Assembly: GCA_963777045.1 (NCBI GenBank)
Contig: CAVZPD010000013.1
Span: 111,905-175,904, forward strand
Length of the DNA: 64,000 nucleotides
DNA from: JAPSGM01 sp963777045
GTDB taxonomy: Bacteria > Chloroflexota > Limnocylindria > QHBO01
Direction of reading: 5' to 3'
The position numbers and the translations under genes are program-made. The notes under the pieces were generated by a model. That model did no database searches, was not told the origin of the DNA, and was given only the letters and a program-made list of their open reading frames with translations. Shown here in pieces: positions 1 through 8,325 of the stretch. How positions within the stretch are numbered: the first letter of the stretch is position 1; every line of letters starts with the position of its first letter.

Positions 1-144
1 ATCCGCGCCCTGCCGCGAGCGCGAGTGTCGGTCGAGTTCGGCGCCGGACGGGTGCGCCCGTCCCGGGTCGAGTTGCCCTTCGATTATAGCCGCCCCGGCG
101 ACTTGCGCCGCCTCGACGCATGGTGTAATTTGGCGGGTGTCTAA
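1..144 (+). CDS. 3' end of an unidentified gene cut by the window edge
   Basis: The frame starting at base 1 is open for 47 codons and closes at TAA 142-144. Its third codon positions are almost all G or C, as in the certain genes of this window, so I read it as the tail of a real plus-strand gene. The tail contains VSVEFGAG and ELPFDYSRPGDLRRLDAW; I recognise no family. Its stop lies 15 bp before the next gene and inside the CTAATTAG palindrome. It could be chance, because GC-rich DNA keeps frames open. Confidence 0.4.
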   Translation: MRALPRARVSVEFGAGRVRPSRVELPFDYSRPGDLRRLDAWCNLAGV

Positions 145-152
145 TTAGGTGA
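126..152 (+). promoter_or_regulatory. Control region of the sdpR-like operon: possible -10, palindrome, ribosome site
   Basis: A TAATTT hexamer at 126-131 could be a -10 box. The perfect 8-bp palindrome CTAATTAG lies at 141-148, and AGGTGA at 147-152 is a reasonable Shine-Dalgarno for the ATG at 160. The A+T content is clearly higher than the surroundings. ArsR-family repressors bind short palindromes in their own promoters, so an autoregulatory operator is a plausible reading, but nothing here proves binding. Confidence 0.4.
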
Positions 153-159
153 TCGACAA

Positions 160-438
160 ATGACCGACGTGTACCGGGCGCTCTCCGACCCGACGCGCCG
201 CCGGATCCTGGGCCTGCTGCGGAACGGCGACATGACGGCCGGTGACCTCCAGGCCAACTTTTCGCAGTCGTGGCCGACGATCTCGGGCCACCTGCGCGTG
301 CTGCGGGAGGCGGACCTGGTACAGGCCGATCGGCACGGGACGTCGATCACCTACCACCTTAACGTGAGCCTGCTGGAACGAGCCCTCGCCAGTCTCATGG
401 AGACGCTGGGCGTCCAGCCGGCGGAGAGCAGCTCATGA
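160..438 (+). CDS. ArsR-family transcriptional repressor, SdpR-like
   Basis: A 92-residue winged-helix protein of the ArsR/SmtB superfamily. The opening MTDVYRALSDPTRRRILGLL, the central helix-turn-helix QSWPTISGHLRVLREADLV and the short wing are typical of the SdpR branch, which lacks the metal-binding cysteines of ArsR proper; none are present here. In Bacillus, SdpR represses its own operon and is sequestered at the membrane by SdpI when the toxin SdpC is bound. The next gene, overlapping by 4 bp, is an SdpI homologue, which strongly supports the same pairing. The start has an AGGTGA ribosome site. Confidence 0.85.
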   Translation: MTDVYRALSDPTRRRILGLLRNGDMTAGDLQANFSQSWPTISGHLRVLREADLVQADRHGTSITYHLNVSLLERALASLMETLGVQPAESSS

Positions 439-1100
439 TCCGATCCATCCTCATCGCCAGCGGCATCGCAACTGCTCTCATGCTCGCCATCAGCGGCTGG
501 GCCTGGGGCCAGGTTCCGGCGGATGCGCAGATCGCCGTCCACTGGGGCGCGAACGGGGAGGCAGACGGCTTCGCCTCGAAGGAGGTCGGGCTGCTGCTGA
601 TGCCGGTGCTGGCGCTGGGCGTCGGTGCGCTGCTCGCCTTCCTTCCCGGAGTCGATCCACGCCGGACGAACATCCTGCGATCGCAGCCCGCCTATCGCGC
701 CATCGCCTACGCCGTCCTGGCGCTGCTGCTCGTCCTCCACGCGGCATCCGTCCTGGCGGCCACCGGGCGCGGTGTCGATATGGCGCGCATGGTGGCCATC
801 GGCGTGGGAGTGCTCTTCGTCGTCATCGGCAACTACCTCGGCAAGACCCGCAGCAGCTGGTTCTTCGGCATTCGGACGCCGTGGACGCTCAGCAGCGAGC
901 GGTCGTGGACGCTGACGCATCGGCTCGGTGGCTACCTCTTCGCCGCCCTTGGCCTGGTGATGGTCTTCGTCGGCGCCATGAACCCGGCGTTGCTGGCGGC
1001 CGCGCTCATTCCCGGACTGGTCGTGGTCGTCGGCGTACCGGTGGCCTACTCGTACATCATCTGGCGGGACGACCAGGACCGCCACTCCCTGGAGTCATGA
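435..1100 (+). CDS. SdpI-family integral membrane immunity/signalling protein
   Basis: 221 residues with about six membrane segments. The N-terminal part is a DUF1648 domain (VPADAQIAVHWG, then GEADGFASK), and the SdpI signature lies at about residues 135-170 (NYLGKTRSSWFFGIRTPWTL). In Bacillus SdpI gives immunity to the SdpC cannibalism toxin and, when toxin-bound, holds SdpR at the membrane. The start overlaps the regulator's stop by ATGA, so translation is coupled. No sdpC-like toxin gene is visible nearby; it may act as a sensor of foreign peptides instead. Confidence 0.85.
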   Translation: MIRSILIASGIATALMLAISGWAWGQVPADAQIAVHWGANGEADGFASKEVGLLLMPVLALGVGALLAFLPGVDPRRTNILRSQPAYRAIAYAVLALLLVLHAASVLAATGRGVDMARMVAIGVGVLFVVIGNYLGKTRSSWFFGIRTPWTLSSERSWTLTHRLGGYLFAALGLVMVFVGAMNPALLAAALIPGLVVVVGVPVAYSYIIWRDDQDRHSLES

Positions 1101-1104
1101 AGCA

Positions 1105-1305
1105 ATGACCATCGGCGAAATCCTCCCCTTCCTCATCCCGCTCGCCGTCCTGCAGCTGGCGCTCATGGCGGTCGGCCTCTACGACCTGACCCGCCCGGAC
1201 CGCCGCGTGAAGGGCGACAGCAAGTTGATGTGGGGCATCGTGATCGTCGTCATCAACCTGATCGGTCCGCTCGTCTACTTCCTGTTCGGGCGCGAAGAGT
1301 CCTAG
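1105..1305 (+). CDS. Small PLDc_N membrane protein, YxlE-like
   Basis: 66 residues with two hydrophobic helices separated by a basic and polar turn (YDLTRPDRRVKGDSKLMWG), then INLIGPLVYFLFGRE. This is the PLDc_N domain (the membrane anchor of cardiolipin synthases) as a stand-alone protein. Bacillus YxlE has this architecture and length and sits directly before the ABC pair YxlF/YxlG, as here. It starts 4 bp after the SdpI-like gene and ends 10 bp before the ATPase. Its role is unknown; an accessory of the exporter is the likely reading. Confidence 0.75.
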   Translation: MTIGEILPFLIPLAVLQLALMAVGLYDLTRPDRRVKGDSKLMWGIVIVVINLIGPLVYFLFGREES

Positions 1306-1315
1306 GGACGACCCC

Positions 1316-2278
1316 ATGTCGACCGACGCCGCTGCCATCTCCGTCCACGCCCTCAGCAAGCGCTACGGGCGCGTGACCGCGCTCGACAGGCTCGATCTGG
1401 AGGTTCCGGTCGGCAGCGTGTTCGGGTTCCTGGGCCCGAACGGCGCGGGCAAGACGACCACGCTCCGCATCCTCACCTCGCTGGCCAACGCGACCAGCGG
1501 CAGCGCCACGGTGCTGGGCGTCCCGGTGGGCAGCGGCGAGCCCAACCGCAGGGCGCTCCTGGGCTACCTCGACCAGGACCCGCGCTTCCACGGCTGGATG
1601 AAGGGACGCGAGCTGCTCGAGCTGGTTGGGAACCTGTACGGGATGCACGGCGCCGAGCTGCGCAGCCGGATCGACGAGACGCTGGAGCTGGTGGGCCTGT
1701 CGGAGGCCGGGCGACGGTCGATCGGCGGCTATTCCGGCGGGATGCGCCAGCGACTGGGCCTCGCGCAGGCGGTCCTCAACCGTCCGCCGGTGCTCCTGCT
1801 CGACGAGCCGGTCAGCGCCCTCGACCCCGAGGGGCGGCGGGACGTGCTGGAGGTGATCCGGCGGCTCGCAGGCGAGTCGACCGTCCTCTTCTCGACCCAC
1901 ATCCTCACCGACGTGGAACGCGTCTGCGACCGGGTCGCCATCCTGGACCAGGGTCACCTGGTGACGGAAGGACCGATGGATCAGCTCCTCGCCCGCTACG
2001 CCCGCCCGGTCTACCTCATCGAGCCGGAGGTCTCCGCCAACGGGGAGCTGGAGCGGCTCGCATCGGCACTCCGTGAGGTGCCCGGCGTCACCGGTGTCGA
2101 GACGAGCGCGCCGGTGCTGCGCGTGACGGTGGGCGGACAGGAGGACGTGTCGCGGCGGATCCTCGCGGCGCTGGCCACGGCCAATGCGGCGCTCGTCGGT
2201 TTCGAGCGCCAGCGACCCACGCTGGAGGACGTCTTCCTGCAGCTCGTTGGGCGCGAGGCGAACGGGGCGGCCGCATGA
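1316..2278 (+). CDS. ABC transporter ATP-binding protein, YxlF/CcmA type
   Basis: 320 residues. A Walker A (GPNGAGKTTTL) lies near residue 42, the signature YSGGMRQRLGLAQAVL near 140 and Walker B LLLDEPVSALDPEG near 160, followed by the H-loop STHIL. The last 100 residues form the C-terminal regulatory extension usual in exporters of the ABC-2 class. It overlaps the permease gene by 4 bp. With the SdpR/SdpI-like pair upstream, I infer removal of a membrane-active peptide or lipid; the substrate cannot be read from sequence. Confidence 0.9.
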   Translation: MSTDAAAISVHALSKRYGRVTALDRLDLEVPVGSVFGFLGPNGAGKTTTLRILTSLANATSGSATVLGVPVGSGEPNRRALLGYLDQDPRFHGWMKGRELLELVGNLYGMHGAELRSRIDETLELVGLSEAGRRSIGGYSGGMRQRLGLAQAVLNRPPVLLLDEPVSALDPEGRRDVLEVIRRLAGESTVLFSTHILTDVERVCDRVAILDQGHLVTEGPMDQLLARYARPVYLIEPEVSANGELERLASALREVPGVTGVETSAPVLRVTVGGQEDVSRRILAALATANAALVGFERQRPTLEDVFLQLVGREANGAAA

Positions 2279-3039
2279 CCGGTTTCGGACCGCTCCTGCG
2301 CAAGGAGCTGCTGGAGCAGTGGCGGACGCGGCGGCTGCTGGTCGTGGCGGTTGTCTTCCTGGCGCTCGGCATCGGCTCCGCCTTCCTGGCCCGGTACACG
2401 GCGGAGCTGATCCAGGCGGTCGGCGGGGTGCCCTTCGAGATCGAGTTTCCCGAGCCGACCATCAGGGATGGGGTGGACCAGTTCCTCGCGAACCTTGGGC
2501 AGGCGGGAATCCTCACCGCCATCCTGCTCAGCATGGGTTCGGTCGCCACCGAGAAGGAGCGGGGAACGGCCGCCCTCCTGCTCAGCAAGCCGGCATCGCG
2601 GGCGGCGTACCTGGCAGCCAAGATGACCGCCATCACGACGACCCTGGCGGTCAGCCTCGCGTTGGCGTCCGCTGCCGGCTACTTCTACACCGCGCTGCTG
2701 TTCGATCCGCCCGACCCGCTGGGGTGGACGGGGATGACGGCGCTCCTGCTCCTCGCACTGGTCGCGTACGCCGCGCTGACCTTCCTGGGCAGCACGCTGA
2801 CCCGGTCCGCCGTCGCCGCGGCGGCCTTCGGCATCGCCGGCCTGGTGCTCGTGGGCCTCATCTCGGCACTGCCCAACGTGGCGACGTACACTCCCGCCGG
2901 CATCTCGGGTGCGCCGGCCGTGGCGCTGGCACTGGGGACCGATACCGGTGGGCTCATCGGTCCCGTGCTGGTCAACCTCGCGATCGTGGCGGGGCTGGTG
3001 GCACTGGCCTGGCTCTCGTTCCGGCGCCAGGAGCTGTAG
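2275..3039 (+). CDS. ABC-2 type exporter permease, YxlG-like
   Basis: 254 residues with about six membrane helices. It opens with a cytoplasmic amphipathic segment (GPLLRKELLEQWRTRR), then a helix, a loop containing a conserved-looking ATEKERGTAALLLSKPASR, and four more hydrophobic stretches. This is the ABC2_membrane_2 layout. The start overlaps the ATPase stop as ATGA. It is the last gene of the five-gene operon that begins at 160 and converges on a minus-strand gene only 3 bp away. Confidence 0.88.
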   Translation: MTGFGPLLRKELLEQWRTRRLLVVAVVFLALGIGSAFLARYTAELIQAVGGVPFEIEFPEPTIRDGVDQFLANLGQAGILTAILLSMGSVATEKERGTAALLLSKPASRAAYLAAKMTAITTTLAVSLALASAAGYFYTALLFDPPDPLGWTGMTALLLLALVAYAALTFLGSTLTRSAVAAAAFGIAGLVLVGLISALPNVATYTPAGISGAPAVALALGTDTGGLIGPVLVNLAIVAGLVALAWLSFRRQEL

Positions 3040-3042
3040 GGC

Positions 3043-3423
3043 CTAGGCCTGGTAGTCCGGCGGATCTTCGTCGAACTCGGCGTAGTGCTCGGCCAGGTGG
3101 TCGTACACCTTGCGCCGATCCGAATCAGGGATATCAACGCCGCCGCGTGCACCATTGACGACCGTCATGGCGGCCACCACGCCGCGCCACACGACTCGCA
3201 GCTCCCCATCCAGCAGCTCGTGGTGCGGCAGCTTGTAGGCACCCTTCTCTCGCGGCGGGTCGTGCTCGGGATCCTCGCTGGAGTCATGCCAGGCGTGCGC
3301 GAGCGCGACGCCGTCCCAACCACGCTCATCGATGATGCGGTTCATCTTGTCGGTGCCATCCCAGTCCCAGTCACGCTCCTTCGGCGCGGTCGGGCTGCGA
3401 TGCGGTGTGGAAACGGTACCCAT
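3043..3423 (-). CDS. Orphan protein resembling the C-terminal tail of phage prohead proteases
   Basis: 126 residues, soluble and acidic. The second half has KLPHHE, then WRGVVAAMTVVNGARGGVDI, then a helix ending HLAEHYAEF and DPP. From memory, this KLPHH...GARGG...HLAxHY pattern occurs at the C terminus of HK97-type prohead proteases and related phage proteins. Here it stands alone, with no capsid, portal or terminase gene in the window and normal base composition. The first 60 residues (rich in D and W) match nothing I know. It could be a domesticated phage module or the true parent family; function unknown. Confidence 0.6.
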   Translation of the reverse strand: MGTVSTPHRSPTAPKERDWDWDGTDKMNRIIDERGWDGVALAHAWHDSSEDPEHDPPREKGAYKLPHHELLDGELRVVWRGVVAAMTVVNGARGGVDIPDSDRRKVYDHLAEHYAEFDEDPPDYQA

Positions 3424-3511
3424 CGTTCTCTCCCCTGTCTGCGTTCTAGGCAGTGAGGGGCTGCATCACCGATGCCACCAACCACGGGCGCTGGTGGTGA
3501 TGGGGGTGGTG

Positions 3512-6500
3512 CTATGCGGTCGAGGGGCTGCCTGTCAGCGTCAGGGCCGTCAGGGCGCGGAGCGCCACGTCGACCGGGTCACGACCGCCGGCCACCGGCA
3601 TGCGCACCTGGTTCGAGGCGAACGTCGGGCGGAAGCCCCCCAGCTGCAGTGCGCGGGAGACGCGCGCCCGGTCGTAGCCCGGCCACTTGAGGACGACCTG
3701 GCGGGCTTCCGCCCGCACCTCGGGGACGCCCGCCGCCTCGGCCGCCATCCGCACGGCAACGGCGCGGAACAGGCCCTCGACCGGCATCGGGACCGACCCG
3801 AAGCGGTCGCGCAGCTCCTCGCGCAGGGCCGTCGCGTCGGCGTCGGACCGGATCGCGGCAAAGCGACGGTAGATCTCCAGCTTGGCACCCGAATCGCCGA
3901 CGTAAGCGTCCGGCAGGTACGCGGACCCCGGCAGGTCGAGACGCACGGGCCCGGGCTCGGCTGCCACCACGCGACCGCGCAGCGCGTCCACCGCTTCCGC
4001 CAGCATGCGGGTGTAGAGCTCGAACCCGATCGCCTCCATGTGCCCGTGCTGCTCGGCGCCGAGGATGTTGCCGGCGCCGCGGATCTCCAGGTCGGAGAGC
4101 GCGATCTGGTAGCCGGCACCCAGGTCCGATGCGCTGAAGATGGCATGGAGCCGCTTGCGGGCGATCGGCGACAGGGGCAGCCCCCGCCGATGGAGCAGGT
4201 AGGCGTACGCCCGGCGATCCGATCGGCCGACCCGCCCGCGCAGCTGGTAGAGCTGCGCCAGGCCGAACGTATCGGCTCGGCTGATGATGATCGTGTTCGC
4301 ATTGGGGATATCGAGGCCCGACTCGATGATCGTGGTGCACACGAGGACGTCGTTGCGGCCGGCGTCGAAGTCGAGCATCACGCGCTCGAGCATGCCCTCC
4401 ACCATCTGGCCGTGGCCGATGCCGACGCGTGCACGCGGCACCAGCCGGCGCACGCGCTCCGCCGCACCCTCGATGGTGTCGACCCGGTTGTGGACGAAGA
4501 AGACCTGCCCGCCGCGATCCAGCTCCCGGTTGATCGCGTCGCGGACGAGTCCGTCGTCATCCTCCGCGATCCGCGTCTGGATCGGGAGGCGCGCCTCCGG
4601 CGGCGTCTCGATCACCGAGAGGTCCCGGATGCCGACCAGCGAGAGGTGCAGCGTGCGCGGGATGGGCGTCGCGGAGAGCGTCAGCACGTCCACCTCGCGG
4701 CGCATCGACTTGATCCGCTCCTTGTGCGCCACGCCGAAGCGCTGCTCCTCGTCGACCACGAGCATGCCCAGGTCGGCGAAGGCGACGTCCTTCGAGAGGA
4801 TCCGATGCGTCCCCACCAGCACGTCGACGGTGCCCTCGGCGACCCCGCGAACGACCTCCTCCTGCTTCCGCTTCGACACGAACCGGCTCAGCATCTCCAC
4901 CCGGACCGGGAACGGGGCCAGGCGCCGCTGGAAGGTGACGAGGTGCTGCTGCGCCAGCACGGTGGTCGGCACCAGCACGGCCACCTGGCGCCCGTCCTGC
5001 ACCGCCTTGAAGGCGGCCCGCAGCGCGACCTCGGTCTTGCCGTAGCCCACGTCGCCGCAGACCAGCCGGTCCATCGGCCGGCGCCGCAGCATGTCGGCCT
5101 TGACCTCCTCGATCGTCCGCGCCTGGTCGGGCGTCTCGGTGTACGGGAACGCCTCCTCCAGCTCGCGCTGCCAGACGTTGTCCGGCGAGAAGCTGAAGCC
5201 CGGCGACGACTCGCGCGCGGCGTAGATCTCGATCAGCTCGTTGGCAAGGTCGGCCACGGCGCGCCGCACCCGCCGCTTCGTCCGCTCCCACTCGGTCCCG
5301 CCGAGCTTCGAGAGCGCCGGGCCGGCGCCGCCCGAGTAACGCGTGATCCGACCGATCTGGTCGGCCGGCAGGAAGATCTTGTCGTCGCCGGCGAAGTCGA
5401 GCTGCAGGTACTCCTTCGTTGCGCCGCCGTACTCGCGCTGCGTCATCCCGACGTAACGGGCGATGCCGTGGTCGACGTGCACCACCAGGTCGCCCGGCTC
5501 GAGCTTCCCGACCAGGTCCCGTGTCACCACCCGCTTGGCCGGGGTGAGGCGCCGGATCCTCGTCGCGCCGAAGAGCTCCCGATCGGTGAGGAGCAGCAGG
5601 TTCGAGGGCGCGTGCGTGAACCCCGCAGAGAGCGATCCGTGCACGAGGCCGATGGCGCCCACGGGCGGCGGCTCGCGCAGCTCCGCCGCGGGGGCGGCCG
5701 GCACCCCGGCCTCCTCGAGCAGCTCGCCGACCCGGCTCGCCTGGTCGGTGCTGATCACGATCCGGCGCGATCCCGCGGCAAGCTCGCCCAGCCAGGCGCC
5801 GATGCGGTCGGCGCGTCCCGGGAGCGCCGGGGCAACGCCGAAGCCAAGGTCGTCGCCGTCCTGCTCATCGAGCGTCTCGGCCGCCCGCTGTGTGAGCTCC
5901 TGCAGGGCGGCTTCGGCGTCGTAGGGAAGGGGCCAGTCCTCGGGCAGCTCTCCGTGATCGGCAAGGGCGGCGAGGCGCTGGCCGGCACGGACGTCCAGGT
6001 CCAGGGCGATCGCCCGGAGCTCCGCGGGGTCGGTCAGGACGAGGTGGGCCCTGTCGGTGACGTGGTCGAGGGTCGGTCCAGCGGTCAGCGAACGGGCCCA
6101 CGTCTCGGCCGCCTCGGTAAGGTCACCTTGTTCCAGCCGTGCCAGGTCGGCTCGCAGCTGATCCGGCAGGTCGGCGGAGGCCACCTGCTCCGCCAGGCTT
6201 GCCCAGCCCTGCGGCGGCAGGAATTCGCTTGCCGGCAGCAGCGTCGCCTTGTCGAGCCGACGGCGACTCCCCTGTGTCATCGGGTCGAAAGTGCGCAGCG
6301 ACTCGACCTCGTCCCCGAACAGCTCGATGCGGAGCGGCTCGCTGGCGCCCGGTGGCCAGACGTCGATGATGCCGCCACGGGCCGCGAATTCGCCCACGCC
6401 GCTCACCTCCACGGCGGCGTCGTAGCCGCCCCCGACCAGCCCGGTCAGCAGGTCGCGCTGGGCCATGCGCTCGCCCACGGAGAGGCCGATTCGCCCGCGC

Positions 6501-6946
6501 GCCAGCTGCGCCGGCGAGATCGTGCGCTGGACCAGCGCCAGCAGTGGCGTCACCAGGACCAGGGAGCGGGACGGTGCGCCCAGCGCGGCGAGAACGTCCA
6601 GCCGTTCCGCCGACTCGTCGTGCTCCGGCAGCGCGCGCTCGAAGGGGATTGCCGCTCGCTCGGGCAGCACGCGCACGCTCCCGTGCAGCAGCCAGGCCGC
6701 GAGGTCGTCGGCAAGCCGGTGGGCCTCTTCGTCGTTGCGCACCACGACGACCAGCGGCCGCGACGCCACGATCCCGTCGCGGCGGGCAGCGAGGTGCGCA
6801 GCCCGTGCGCTGGCCGGGACGCGCAGGATCCCGGTGGGCGGTAGTCCGGACGCGATGAGACGGGTGAGCGCGGCGATACGCCGATCGGCGCCACCGCGCT
6901 GCGGAAGCGGCGAGCCGGCGGCACGGCGCGGACGCGTGACGGTCAC
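3512..6946 (-). CDS. mfd: Transcription-repair coupling factor Mfd
   Basis: 1,144 residues, normal for Mfd. It frees RNA polymerase stalled at DNA lesions and recruits UvrA. The UvrB-like N-terminal module carries ARGGIIDVWPPG near residue 190. The RNA polymerase interaction domain has GDLVVHVDHGIARYVGM near 480. The translocase has Walker A GDVGYGKTEVALRAAF near 640, the DEEQ box VVDEEQRFGV near 735, SATPIPRTL and the QLRGRVGRS motif. A TRCF-type C-terminal domain follows. Its ATG overlaps the stop of pth by 4 bp, the common pth-mfd order. Confidence 0.97.
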   Translation of the reverse strand: MTVTRPRRAAGSPLPQRGGADRRIAALTRLIASGLPPTGILRVPASARAAHLAARRDGIVASRPLVVVVRNDEEAHRLADDLAAWLLHGSVRVLPERAAIPFERALPEHDESAERLDVLAALGAPSRSLVLVTPLLALVQRTISPAQLARGRIGLSVGERMAQRDLLTGLVGGGYDAAVEVSGVGEFAARGGIIDVWPPGASEPLRIELFGDEVESLRTFDPMTQGSRRRLDKATLLPASEFLPPQGWASLAEQVASADLPDQLRADLARLEQGDLTEAAETWARSLTAGPTLDHVTDRAHLVLTDPAELRAIALDLDVRAGQRLAALADHGELPEDWPLPYDAEAALQELTQRAAETLDEQDGDDLGFGVAPALPGRADRIGAWLGELAAGSRRIVISTDQASRVGELLEEAGVPAAPAAELREPPPVGAIGLVHGSLSAGFTHAPSNLLLLTDRELFGATRIRRLTPAKRVVTRDLVGKLEPGDLVVHVDHGIARYVGMTQREYGGATKEYLQLDFAGDDKIFLPADQIGRITRYSGGAGPALSKLGGTEWERTKRRVRRAVADLANELIEIYAARESSPGFSFSPDNVWQRELEEAFPYTETPDQARTIEEVKADMLRRRPMDRLVCGDVGYGKTEVALRAAFKAVQDGRQVAVLVPTTVLAQQHLVTFQRRLAPFPVRVEMLSRFVSKRKQEEVVRGVAEGTVDVLVGTHRILSKDVAFADLGMLVVDEEQRFGVAHKERIKSMRREVDVLTLSATPIPRTLHLSLVGIRDLSVIETPPEARLPIQTRIAEDDDGLVRDAINRELDRGGQVFFVHNRVDTIEGAAERVRRLVPRARVGIGHGQMVEGMLERVMLDFDAGRNDVLVCTTIIESGLDIPNANTIIISRADTFGLAQLYQLRGRVGRSDRRAYAYLLHRRGLPLSPIARKRLHAIFSASDLGAGYQIALSDLEIRGAGNILGAEQHGHMEAIGFELYTRMLAEAVDALRGRVVAAEPGPVRLDLPGSAYLPDAYVGDSGAKLEIYRRFAAIRSDADATALREELRDRFGSVPMPVEGLFRAVAVRMAAEAAGVPEVRAEARQVVLKWPGYDRARVSRALQLGGFRPTFASNQVRMPVAGGRDPVDVALRALTALTLTGSPSTA

Positions 6947-7539
6947 GCCGGCGGCACCGCCAGGTCGAGGCCGTTGAAGGCGTTCATGGCGGCACCGATT
7001 CCCTCGGCCAGCCAGCGCTCCGCCGCGTCGGCAGCGGTGGCGATCGCCTCATCGGAGAGCTCGCGCTCATCGGGCCTGAAGGTCGAGAGCACGTGGTCCA
7101 TGGTCGCCCGTGAGCTCCCGGATCGGCCGATGCCCACGCGCAGCCTTGCGAACTCGTCGCTCCCCAGGCGAGCGATGACGTCCCGCAGGCCATTGTGACC
7201 CCCGGCGGAGCCCTCCCGGCGCAACCGCAGCCTTCCGAGCGGCAGGTCCACGTCATCGGTCACCACCAGGAGGTCCTCGGACGGTTCCACCGTGGTGTTA
7301 CGGAGTGCGGCGCCGAGCGGACCGCCCGACAGGTTCATGAAGCGCAGCGGCTTGACGAGCAGAATCGGTTCAGACTCCGGGTTGCGGCGAGCCTCCAGCA
7401 GTGCAGCGCCCTCCTTGACCCGACCTTGGCCGGTCAGGCCCCATCGGTCCGCAAGGAGGTCGACCACCCGGAAGCCGACGTTGTGGCGGGTGAGACGGTA
7501 GCGCTCGCCCGGGTTGCCCAGGCCGCAGATCACTTTCAC
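6943..7539 (-). CDS. pth: Peptidyl-tRNA hydrolase
   Basis: 198 residues, full length. The enzyme cleaves peptidyl-tRNAs dropped by ribosomes. The family opening CGLGNPGERYRLTRHNVGF contains Asn10 and the catalytic His20 equivalents; the tRNA-binding patches FMNLSGG, DDVDLPLGRLRL and GSAGGHNGLRDV follow in order. The gene is first in a two-gene unit with mfd (4-bp overlap). Confidence 0.97.
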   Translation of the reverse strand: MKVICGLGNPGERYRLTRHNVGFRVVDLLADRWGLTGQGRVKEGAALLEARRNPESEPILLVKPLRFMNLSGGPLGAALRNTTVEPSEDLLVVTDDVDLPLGRLRLRREGSAGGHNGLRDVIARLGSDEFARLRVGIGRSGSSRATMDHVLSTFRPDERELSDEAIATAADAAERWLAEGIGAAMNAFNGLDLAVPPA

Positions 7540-7594
7540 CCCCGATGGTAGCCCGGAGAGCAGACCCGGGCTTACGCGTGTCGGGCAGTGCCCG

Positions 7595-8314
7595 TCATGC
7601 GACGGCCGCCCGCAGAATCACCTCCGAGCGCTCACAGCGACCATCGCGCATGTGCACGATCCGGTCGCAGGCCGCACCGACCTCGGGGTCGTGCGTCACC
7701 ACCAGGACGGTCTGGCCCAGTTCGCGGTTGAAGGTGCGCAGCAGCTGGAGCACCTCGGTGCTGCGTTTCGAGTCCAGGTTTCCGGTCGGCTCGTCGCCGA
7801 GCAGCAGGGTCGGCCGGTTCACGAGCGCTCGGGCGATGGCCACACGCTGCTGCTCGCCGCCGGACATCTCCAGGGGCCGGTGGCCCCGCCGCTCCGGAAG
7901 GCCAACCCAGTCGAGGGCCTCGATCGCCGCGGCCCTTGCCTCGGCGCGCGGCACACCCGCGTACTGGCTGGCCAGCATCACGTTCTCCAGCGCGGTGAGC
8001 GTCTGCACCAGGTTGTAGGACTGGAACACGAAGCCCATGTGTTCGGCACGAAGCTTCGTGCGGCGGCGGTCCGAAAGTCCGATCATCTCCTCCCCCGCGA
8101 AACGCAGTTCGGGGGCAGGGCCACCATTGCGATCCGGTGAGTGGAGGAGCCCCAGGATGTGCATGAGCGTTGTCTTGCCCGAGCCTGACGGGCCCATGAT
8201 CGCCACCATCTCGCCGCGCTCGATGTCCAGGCTGACGCCTCGCAGGGCCTGGACCTGGTTATCCCGGCTCAGCCGGTAGGTCTTGCGCAGATCGCGCGCT
8301 TCCAGAAGCGGCAT
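7595..8314 (-). CDS. ABC transporter ATP-binding protein, MacB/LolD type
   Basis: 239 residues from ATG 8314, which has GAAGGAG just upstream. Walker A is GPSGSGKTTLMHILGLL, the Q-loop VFQSYNLVQTLTALENV is that of the LolD/MacB/FtsE class, the signature is MSGGEQQRVAIARALV and Walker B is LLGDEPTGNLDSK. As printed, the frame is continuous with the permease upstream. I treat that as an artefact of a frameshift in the permease, because the ATPase has its own start and ribosome site and because MacB-type fusions put the ATPase first. The pair lies downstream of a regulator-site candidate at 9601. Confidence 0.9.
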   Translation of the reverse strand: MPLLEARDLRKTYRLSRDNQVQALRGVSLDIERGEMVAIMGPSGSGKTTLMHILGLLHSPDRNGGPAPELRFAGEEMIGLSDRRRTKLRAEHMGFVFQSYNLVQTLTALENVMLASQYAGVPRAEARAAAIEALDWVGLPERRGHRPLEMSGGEQQRVAIARALVNRPTLLLGDEPTGNLDSKRSTEVLQLLRTFNRELGQTVLVVTHDPEVGAACDRIVHMRDGRCERSEVILRAAVA

Positions 8315-8325
8315 CGTGCTCTCCT

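Noticed and set aside
3332..6844. A 1,170-codon open frame on the plus strand
   Set aside because: It is exactly antisense to mfd. GC-rich genes keep the complementary frame open; the translation is Arg/His/Gly-rich with no homology.
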